NCBI RefSeq assembly: GCF_028993575.1
Contig: NZ_CP118615.1
Location: 4,803,001 to 4,867,000, forward strand
DNA length: 64,000 nucleotides
Direction: 5' to 3'
From: Micromonospora cathayae
GTDB lineage: Bacteria; Actinomycetota; Actinomycetes; Mycobacteriales; Micromonosporaceae
The position numbers were made by a program, and so were the translations under genes. Every line of letters starts with the position of its first letter. Within the stretch, counting starts at the first letter, position 1. This document shows positions 58,550 through 64,000 of the stretch, one piece after another. The notes under the pieces were generated by a model, which saw nothing but the letters and a program-made list of their open reading frames with translations, was not told where the DNA came from and ran no database searches.

Positions 58550-59749
58550 ATGAGTTTCACCCCGCTGCCCGGCACCCGGGCCCCGGTCCGGGTCTGGACC
58601 GACCCATACGCCATCGAGGCGCAGGCCCTGCGCCAGCTCCGCAACATCGGCGCGCTGCCCTGGGTACAGGGTGTGGCGGTGATGCCCGACGTGCACTTCG
58701 GCAAGGGCGCCACCGTCGGTTCGGTGATCGCGATGCGGCAGGCGGTCTCCCCGGCGGCGGTCGGCGTGGACATCGGCTGCGGCATGTCGGCGGTGCGTAC
58801 CTCGCTGACCGCGTCCGACCTGCCCGACGACCTCGCGCCGCTGCGCAGCGCCATCGAGGCGGCGATCCCGGTCGGGTTCGCCAAGCACGACCGGATGGTC
58901 GACCCGCGCCGGGTACGGGGGCTGGAGCAGCGCGGCTGGGACGACTTCTGGGGCCGGTTCGACGACCTGGACCGGCGGGTGCGGCAGCTCAAGGACCGGG
59001 CGCAGCACCAGCTCGGCACCCTCGGCGGCGGCAACCACTTCATCGAGGTCTGCCTGGAGCAGGGCGGCGACGACGAGGGCCGGGTCTGGCTGATGCTGCA
59101 CTCCGGTTCCCGCAACATCGGCAAGGAACTGGCCGAGCGGCACATGGCGGTGGCCCGGGGCCTGCCGCACAACACCGACCTGCCTGACCGGGACTTGGCG
59201 GTGTTCCTGGCCGGCACCCCGGAGATGGACGCCTACCGGCGGGACCTGTGGTGGGCGCAGGAGTACGCCCGCCGCAACCGGGCGGTCATGCTGGCGCTGC
59301 TGTGCAACGTGGTCCGCGAGCACCTGCCGCAGGTCAGCTACGACGAGCCGATCTCCTGCCACCACAACTACGTCGCCGAGGAGACCTACGACGGGGTGGA
59401 GGTGCTGGTGACCCGCAAGGGCGCGATCCGGGCCGGGGCCGGTGACCTGGGCATCATCCCCGGCTCGATGGGCACCGGCTCGTACGTCGTGCGCGGGCGG
59501 GGCAACCCCGACGCGTACTGCTCGGCGTCGCACGGGGCGGGCCGGCGGATGTCGCGGGGGCAGGCCAAGCGGACCTTCACCACCGAGGACCTGGCCGCCC
59601 AGACCGCCGGGGTGGAGTGCCGCAAGGACCCGGGGGTGGTCGACGAGATCCCCGGCGCGTACAAGGACATCGTCGAGGTGATGGCGCAGCAGGAGGACCT
59701 GGTCGAGGTGGTCGCGCACCTCAAGCAGGTGGTCTGCGTGAAGGGCTGA
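58550..59749 (+). CDS. rtcB: RNA-splicing ligase RtcB
   Basis: The 399-residue protein is a full RtcB: VMPDVHFGKGATVGSVI, metal-binding Cys in VGVDIGCGMSAV, GGGNHFIEV, CHHNYVAEE, and the guanylylated His in SASHGAGRRMSR (about residue 330). RtcB joins RNA 2',3'-cyclic phosphate and 5'-OH ends using GTP and Mn2+, for RNA repair. CCAGGAGGCGACC precedes the ATG. A short ORF and terminator-like hairpin upstream suggest regulated expression. No archease or RtcA gene is adjacent. Confidence 0.95.
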   Translation: MSFTPLPGTRAPVRVWTDPYAIEAQALRQLRNIGALPWVQGVAVMPDVHFGKGATVGSVIAMRQAVSPAAVGVDIGCGMSAVRTSLTASDLPDDLAPLRSAIEAAIPVGFAKHDRMVDPRRVRGLEQRGWDDFWGRFDDLDRRVRQLKDRAQHQLGTLGGGNHFIEVCLEQGGDDEGRVWLMLHSGSRNIGKELAERHMAVARGLPHNTDLPDRDLAVFLAGTPEMDAYRRDLWWAQEYARRNRAVMLALLCNVVREHLPQVSYDEPISCHHNYVAEETYDGVEVLVTRKGAIRAGAGDLGIIPGSMGTGSYVVRGRGNPDAYCSASHGAGRRMSRGQAKRTFTTEDLAAQTAGVECRKDPGVVDEIPGAYKDIVEVMAQQEDLVEVVAHLKQVVCVKG

Positions 59750-59758
59750 GCCGGTACG

Positions 59759-59788
59759 CCGGGCGGCGGAGAAAGTCCCGTCGCCCGG
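59759..59788 (+). terminator. Hairpin after rtcB
   Basis: A 10-bp stem with one G-T wobble (59759-59768 with 59779-59788; CCGGGCG outer arm) begins 10 bases after the rtcB stop codon. Confidence 0.62.
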
Positions 59789-59838
59789 CCCCGGCCGGCC
59801 GGACGGATAGCGTGCCCCCTGATCAAAGCCGACTTCTC

Positions 59839-60402
59839 TTATGGCTGTGCAGGCTCCGACACCGGTTGCAGCTGAACCAGGATCATCCGGCTATCACCAT
59901 CGGCAAGGTACGCCGCCCGGACCCGGTGCTCGCCCGGGTGCAGATCGATCACGAGGTGGTTGTCGGGCTCCAACTCCGCTCCGGGCCACGCCGAATCGAA
60001 CATCACGACTGACCCGTCCACCACCCAGCGGACATCCTCGTCCGCGTCCCACTGAACGCCATCATGTACCGCTCGACGTGCAGCGCTCACCAGGTCGTCT
60101 TCCTCGTATGCCGCCGCCCACCGCAGGAACAGCCGTTCCGCGGGCAGGTACGTCGTCATCGCCGGCTCGTCGCCCAGCACAAGCGCCTGCCACGGACCGA
60201 CGGCGACCAGGCCAACGAAACCGTCGATCGCGCACGCCCGGCCGTAGTCGCCCCAGCTCTCCACGGGGCCATCCGTGCTATCGACACCGGCCCACAGCGA
60301 TAGCGCCGATCGCGGAGCGACGAGCAGCGGCCCGCCCGCCGACGAAACCCAGGTATACTGCAACGAAGCCACCTCCCCCACATCTGGTCTTACCACTGTC
60401 AT
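59839..60402 (-). CDS. Imm21-type immunity protein
   Basis: The 187-residue protein resembles Imm21 immunity proteins: YTWVSSAGGPLLVAPRSALS, YGRACAIDGFVGLVAVGPWQ, ALVLGDEPAMTTYLPAERLF and a beta-rich end. Immunity proteins neutralise polymorphic toxins delivered between cells. No toxin gene is seen in the window, so this is an orphan, as is common in defence stockpiles. The start is uncertain: the frame begins at 60402, but GGGGAGGTGGCTTC near 60370 may point to a TTG nearer the fold. Confidence 0.75.
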   Translation of the reverse strand: MTVVRPDVGEVASLQYTWVSSAGGPLLVAPRSALSLWAGVDSTDGPVESWGDYGRACAIDGFVGLVAVGPWQALVLGDEPAMTTYLPAERLFLRWAAAYEEDDLVSAARRAVHDGVQWDADEDVRWVVDGSVVMFDSAWPGAELEPDNHLVIDLHPGEHRVRAAYLADGDSRMILVQLQPVSEPAQP

Positions 60403-60472
60403 GAGCCACTACGGTCTGGCGGGGCGGTGTGACCACACACCACGACGAACCAGCCGATCGAGTTAGTCCACC

Positions 60473-60815
60473 AGTCGGTTTCGTCGCGACGCAGTCGGCG
60501 CCATGTGGGACTGCGTAGTTGTCGGCCCTGTCTCACATTCGGCGTGCAGGTGCGTGTCGGTGGCCGGGCGGCTGGTGGTGAGCGCAGCCAGTAGCGCGGC
60601 GGTTATCTCGGCGTGGGTACAGCCGAGGAGCACCAGGGTGCTGTCCCGCACCCGAGGCACCAGGCCGACGCGGGTCCTGGCGGGCCAAGGCTTCGGCGAC
60701 CAGGGTGTGCACCCCGGCAGTGGCGCCCAACGCGGTCGCGGTGACCAGCGGCCGGAACCGGGCGAAGTCCGCCGGAACACCCGAGGCCGTCGCCGACGCG
60801 ACCGACCAGGACGGG
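60473..60815 (-). pseudogene. Frameshifted coding remnant of unknown origin
   Basis: On the minus strand, one frame reads PADFARFRPLVTATALGATA then GVHTLVAEALARQDP, and after a +1 shift near 60675 another reads VPRVRDSTLVLLGCTHAEIT then AALLAAL. Both have gene-like third positions, while each alone is broken. The pieces suggest a decayed gene. The second resembles a racemase-like LLGCTH motif only superficially, so no family is assigned. Confidence 0.4.
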
Positions 60816-60816
60816 C

Positions 60817-61830
60817 ATGGTTGATCATTGGGCGGTGATGAACCCTGACACGCTGCCGGCAGACGCCGGCGCTTTCACGTTGGCGACTCCGCCGCTGTTT
60901 GCCGCGCTGGCTCCGGCGAGGAACGTCCTCATCGCCGGAGCTGGGGGAGGGTTCGACGTGTATGCCGGCCTGCCCTTGGCGCTCGCGCTGTGGCGCGGTG
61001 GCGCACAGGTGCATCTGGCCAGCCTGTCGTTCTCCGAACTCGAGTTGATCGACCGGGAAGCGTGGGTAGCGGAGCACGTCGCGGCGGTGCAGCCGGACAC
61101 TGCCAGTCCGGACTGGTACTTCCCCGAGCGGACGCTCGCCCGGTGGCTGGCAACTCAGGAACTGCCGTCGACCGTGTATGCCTTCCCGCCGCTCGGTGTC
61201 CAGCCGTTGCGGGCGGCGTATCGGCACCTGGTCGAGCAACTCGACATCGATGCGGTGGTGCTGGTCGACGGTGGCACCGATGTCCTGCTGTGCGGAGACG
61301 AAAGTAATCTCGGTACCCCGGTGGAGGACATCACCAGCCTGGCCGCCGTGGCCGCGCTGGACGTACCGGTCAAGCTGGTGACCAGTCTTGGCTTCGGCAT
61401 CGACGCCTACGACGGCGTCAACCACGTCGAGGTGCTGGAGAACCTTGCCGCACTCGACCGCGACGGCGGCTACCTCGGCGCCCTGTCCATCCCCGGTTCC
61501 AGCCGGGAGGCCGTGCTGTACCGCGATGCTGTCGCCGACGCTCAGGCCGCCACCCCGAACCGGCAGAGCATCGTCCAAGGGCAGATCGCCGCCGCCACCA
61601 CCGGCGCGTTCGGAGACATCCGGTTCACCCGGCGCACCGGCAGCGGTGACCTGTTCGTCAATCCGCTGATGGCGATCTACTTCACCGTCGACCTCGACAA
61701 ACTCGCCGCCCGATGCCTGTACCTCGACCGCATCGAGAACACCATCGGCAGGCGACAGGTCATCACACGCATCCAAGCGTTCCGCGACGAACTCCGCAAC
61801 GCCCGTGTCCCCCGTAGATTTCCCCACTGA
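60817..61830 (+). CDS. DUF1152 protein
   Basis: The 337-residue protein matches DUF1152, starting PPLFAALAPARNVLIAGAGGG then FDVYAGLPLALAL, with AVVLVDGGTDVLLCGDE (about 160) and VTSLGFGIDAYDGVNHVEVL. The Rossmann-like AGAGGGFD turn suggests nucleotide or cofactor binding; function is unknown. The ATG at 60817 is preceded by CAGGACGGG; another ATG at 60838 is possible. It lies in the accessory segment and its codon use is less GC-extreme than the core genes. Confidence 0.82.
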   Translation: MVDHWAVMNPDTLPADAGAFTLATPPLFAALAPARNVLIAGAGGGFDVYAGLPLALALWRGGAQVHLASLSFSELELIDREAWVAEHVAAVQPDTASPDWYFPERTLARWLATQELPSTVYAFPPLGVQPLRAAYRHLVEQLDIDAVVLVDGGTDVLLCGDESNLGTPVEDITSLAAVAALDVPVKLVTSLGFGIDAYDGVNHVEVLENLAALDRDGGYLGALSIPGSSREAVLYRDAVADAQAATPNRQSIVQGQIAAATTGAFGDIRFTRRTGSGDLFVNPLMAIYFTVDLDKLAARCLYLDRIENTIGRRQVITRIQAFRDELRNARVPRRFPH

Positions 61831-62120
61831 ACACCCAGACCGCCGGTCATCGATGTGGTGGGCAGCCTTCGTTCTGTCGCGCCCGTGAAGGCAGCCATTT
61901 GTAGCGTCGAACGTGTCGAGTTAGCACGGGAGCGCGCCGCAGCCACTCTCGGTCCCAGGTACCCTCAGGGGCGATGGGCAGCGCGCAGGGTAATGACTCC
62001 CCAACCACGCCGTGCCCGCCCGTTCGCAATGCATTGGAGTGCCATGGTTGCAGCGGAGAGTTTGCGACCAAAGTGAACGAAGCTGAGCCAGTTGATCTTT
62101 AGAACGCCAGTTCAGGAAGT
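61831..62120. other. Non-coding stretch before the CRISPR repeats
   Basis: No gene, tRNA or repeat is recognised. The last 60 bp before the first CRISPR repeat are AT-richer (GTTGATCTTTAGAAC), as a leader might be. Confidence 0.45.
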
Positions 62121-62209
62121 CTGCTCCCCGCGCACGCGGGGGTGATCCCACACCCGACTGGCGGGCGGCGAGCCGGCGGCGCTGCTCCCCGCGCACGCGG
62201 GGGTGATCC
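62121..62209 (+). CRISPR. Two-repeat type I-E CRISPR remnant
   Basis: Two identical 28-bp repeats (62121-62148 and 62182-62209), each beginning CTGCTCCCCGCG and ending GGGGGTGATCC, are separated by one 33-nt spacer (62149-62181). The CCCCGCG/CGCGGGG hairpin and the 61-bp period match actinobacterial type I-E arrays. No cas gene is in the window, so this is an orphan or the last relic of an array, next to transposase debris. Confidence 0.9.
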
Positions 62210-62329
62210 TTCCTGGTATATCCCGTCGATGCTCTTGCCATATATATGGCGCACAGCGTCTTGCGGTGGGCGTGGCTGGTCGTATGCCGCCCCAGCTCCC
62301 AACCGCTGACCATGGTCGGGGTAACGCCG

Positions 62330-62733
62330 GAGTGCCCGCCGGGCCTGGTAGTGGTCCAGGCCGACCTCGGTCCTGGCGTTCTGGAAACACTCCCCGATCG
62401 CCCACCGGGTTCCCGCGACGCGGATCAGGGTCTCGTGAGGCTCCAGCCGTTCTTGACCACCAACGGCGACAGCAACCCTACCAGGTAGCTGAGCGCCTGC
62501 CGGCGGGGCTCCGCACGACCGAACCGGTGCGCGATCCGGGCGAGCAGGTCGTCCAGACTCGCCCGCCACCCGACGATCTCATCGACCAACACACAGCGCA
62601 AGAGCCTGCCCCGGCCTCCGACCGACCACAACAGACTCGCGGTGCGATCGATCAGCCAACGGGCGCGTAGCATTGACATCGACAGCTGCCCTATCGGCGG
62701 CACTTCGGCACGGATCATGCCATGAGCTGGCAA
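62330..62733 (-). pseudogene. Deleted IS701-type transposase
   Basis: An N-terminal segment (LDDLLARIAHRFGRAEPRRQ, LVGLLSPLVVKNGWSL) on the minus strand runs directly, with a frame change near 62435, into a C-terminal segment (RVAGTRWAIGECFQNARTEV, then GLDHYQARR). Both are typical of IS701-family transposases, but the catalytic DDE centre of some 250-300 residues is missing. The gene is dead. It lies between the CRISPR repeats and the exporter gene. Confidence 0.75.
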
Positions 62734-62781
62734 TACTCCAGATCACAGCTACGACTGGAATAATGGGAGGCCAGATCTTGT

Positions 62782-62820
62782 CAACCCTGGGTTGTCGCTA
62801 GATCGGCTTCTGGATAGATT
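62782..62820 (+). promoter_or_regulatory. Promoter with overlapping palindromic operator
   Basis: TTGTCG (62792-62797), a 17-bp spacer and TAGATT (62815-62820) form a good promoter, 6 nt from the exporter ATG. The palindrome CAACCCTGGGTTG (62782-62794) overlaps the -35 box, where a repressor such as a TetR- or MarR-type protein could block polymerase. No repressor gene is visible in the window. Confidence 0.72.
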
Positions 62821-62826
62821 CGATGC

Positions 62827-64000
62827 ATGGCGGTGCCCGCTCCAACCATTCGCGCCGCCCTGCCGAGCCTTCTCACGCTCATGGCAGCAACGTTCGTCGC
62901 CGTGACGACGGAGATGTTGCCGATCGGCCTGCTGCCGCTGATCGGCGACGAGTTCCTCGTCAGCGAGAGTCAGACGGGGCTCCTCATCACGCTCTTCGCG
63001 GTCATGGTCGCCGTGCTGGCGGTTCCGGCCACCCTGCTTACCGCTCGGCTGCCGCGGAAGCCACTTCTGCTGGCATGCCTCGCGTGCTACGGCATCAGCA
63101 ACGCCTGCGCGATGGCAGCACCCAACCTCGCTCTGATCGCCGTGGGACGGGTCCTGGGGGGACTCACGCACGCACTGTTCTTCTCGGTGTGTATCGGCTA
63201 CGCAGCACGCCTCGTCGCACCGGGATTAACGGGACGAGCCCTCGCCATCGCGTCCGCGGGCGTCTCCGCCGCCTTCGTCCTAGGTGTGCCACTCGGCGTT
63301 TCATTGGGGACGCTTCTTGGCTGGCGCGGGGCGTTCGCCATGGTGTCCGGGTGCGCAGCGCTGACCCTCCTGCTCGCGGCGACAACAATCCCTCCCGTCC
63401 CGGTTACCCGAGGCCGGACATCGAACCGGGCAGGAACGTGGAGACGCTTCGCCACGGTGCTCACATCGAACGGACTCGTCTACCTCGGGCACTACCTGCT
63501 CTTCACCTACATCACCGTGCTGCTTCTCACCGGTGGCGCATCAACCGCCGCACTCGGCCCCCTCCTCTTCGGCTTCGGCGGCGGCGGGCTGGTGACTCTG
63601 ATCGTCGCCGGCCGCCACTTCGATGCCGCTCCACGACGAAGCCTGCTGAGCATCGTGACTGTCATGGCCGTCGGCATGGCCGCTGCCGCCGCGCTACATC
63701 CCGCCCTGATCGCGACCGTGGTTGCCTGCGCGGTATGGAACGCCGCCTTCGGCGCGGTCTCTCCCATCTACCAGGCCGCCGCCGTCACGGCAGATGCGAC
63801 GACACCCGAGCTCGCGGGTGCCTGGGTCAACGCGACTTGCAACGCCGGCATCGCCCTCGGGGCAGCGATCGGCGGGTTCGTTCTGGACAGGTACGACATC
63901 GCCGCCGTGGGATGGACTGCGGCAGTCATCACAGGCGTGGCCCTCGCTATCGCCGCAGTCGCGAAGCTCTCTTTCCCTCCCCGGGCTCCCGCTCAGGCCG
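62827..64000 (+). CDS. MFS drug-efflux transporter (partial, runs off the end)
   Basis: The frame stays open for 391 codons to the window edge. It has about twelve hydrophobic segments and DHA1-family features: FVAVTTEMLPIGLLPLIGDE, IAVGRVLGGLTHALFFSVCI and AFVLGVPLGVSLGTLLGWRG. It is an H+-coupled exporter of the AraJ/Bcr type, probably for drugs or metabolites. The ATG at 62827 lies 6 nt after TAGATT, so the transcript is probably leaderless; another ATG at 62823 is out of frame. The 3' end lies outside. Confidence 0.88.
   Translation, partial: MAVPAPTIRAALPSLLTLMAATFVAVTTEMLPIGLLPLIGDEFLVSESQTGLLITLFAVMVAVLAVPATLLTARLPRKPLLLACLACYGISNACAMAAPNLALIAVGRVLGGLTHALFFSVCIGYAARLVAPGLTGRALAIASAGVSAAFVLGVPLGVSLGTLLGWRGAFAMVSGCAALTLLLAATTIPPVPVTRGRTSNRAGTWRRFATVLTSNGLVYLGHYLLFTYITVLLLTGGASTAALGPLLFGFGGGGLVTLIVAGRHFDAAPRRSLLSIVTVMAVGMAAAAALHPALIATVVACAVWNAAFGAVSPIYQAAAVTADATTPELAGAWVNATCNAGIALGAAIGGFVLDRYDIAAVGWTAAVITGVALAIAAVAKLSFPPRAPAQA

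Noticed and set aside
59841..60404. A 187-codon frame exactly opposite the Imm21 gene
   Set aside because: Arg/Pro/Thr-rich shadow; the minus-strand frame has the Imm21 features.
60463..61827. A 454-codon minus-strand frame opposite DUF1152
   Set aside because: Only its last part (below 60815) has gene-like content, which is reported as a frameshifted remnant; the rest is antisense to DUF1152.

Overview
The window is very GC-rich, with G/C-ending codons, many GTG starts, Lsr2, an HspR-type operator, a complete ergothioneine set, a type I-E CRISPR remnant and leaderless-looking promoters. Together these point to a filamentous actinomycete, most likely Micromonosporaceae (a Micromonospora-like organism). 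The assignment is inferred from gene content. No rRNA or tRNA gene was seen.

Layout. 1-8.4 kb: a partial gene end, a 34-bp tandem repeat, an FKBP isomerase, divergent DoxX and CBS-BON genes around a dormancy-type inverted repeat, a metal-receptor protein, a phytanoyl-CoA-dioxygenase-like enzyme behind a LacI-type palindrome, a DICT/degenerate-GGDEF protein, a DUF2726-like protein, a secreted protein, and Lsr2. 8.4-17.6 kb: Lon protease behind an HspR-type (HAIR) operator, a DEAD-box helicase, a membrane protein, a two-component system with an odd kinase insertion, a 2H phosphoesterase and a small HTH gene. 17.7-28.4 kb: carbohydrate use, with a binding protein and two permeases lacking an ATPase, a secreted GH43 enzyme, a DUF5715-like protein, a two-CBM25/FN3/GH13 amylase and a decayed PfkB kinase. 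28.4-35.5 kb: DUF2188, an Ntn amide hydrolase lipoprotein, an LVIVD/DUF305 pair, a Ser/Thr kinase and an ECF sigma factor with its partner.

35.6-40 kb holds egtABCD, tightly coupled for ergothioneine synthesis. 40-43.3 kb holds a yybP-ykoY manganese riboswitch ahead of a GDT1/UPF0016 Mn exporter, three small genes and NhaA. 43.4-51.5 kb is an envelope polysaccharide locus: FlaA1/CapD-like dehydratase, Wzc-like tyrosine kinase, low-molecular-weight tyrosine phosphatase, GT4 glycosyltransferase, DUF4012 protein and an LPXTG surface protein. 51.6-54.8 kb pairs a short UvrA-like ABC ATPase with a double-HTH MerR-type regulator. 55.3-59.8 kb has a GNAT, an unusual HTH-sensor-peptide deformylase fusion, a possible frameshifted two-helix membrane protein, a secreted cyclophilin, and RtcB preceded by a short ORF and a terminator hairpin.

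From about 59.8 kb the window becomes accessory in character: an Imm21-type immunity gene, a frameshifted remnant, DUF1152, a two-repeat CRISPR remnant, a deleted IS701-type transposase, and an MFS exporter that runs off the end. The most unusual items are the deformylase fusion, the short-ORF/terminator leader of rtcB, the shared TACAACGTTGTA operators, the UvrA-like/double-HTH module and the CRISPR/IS debris.
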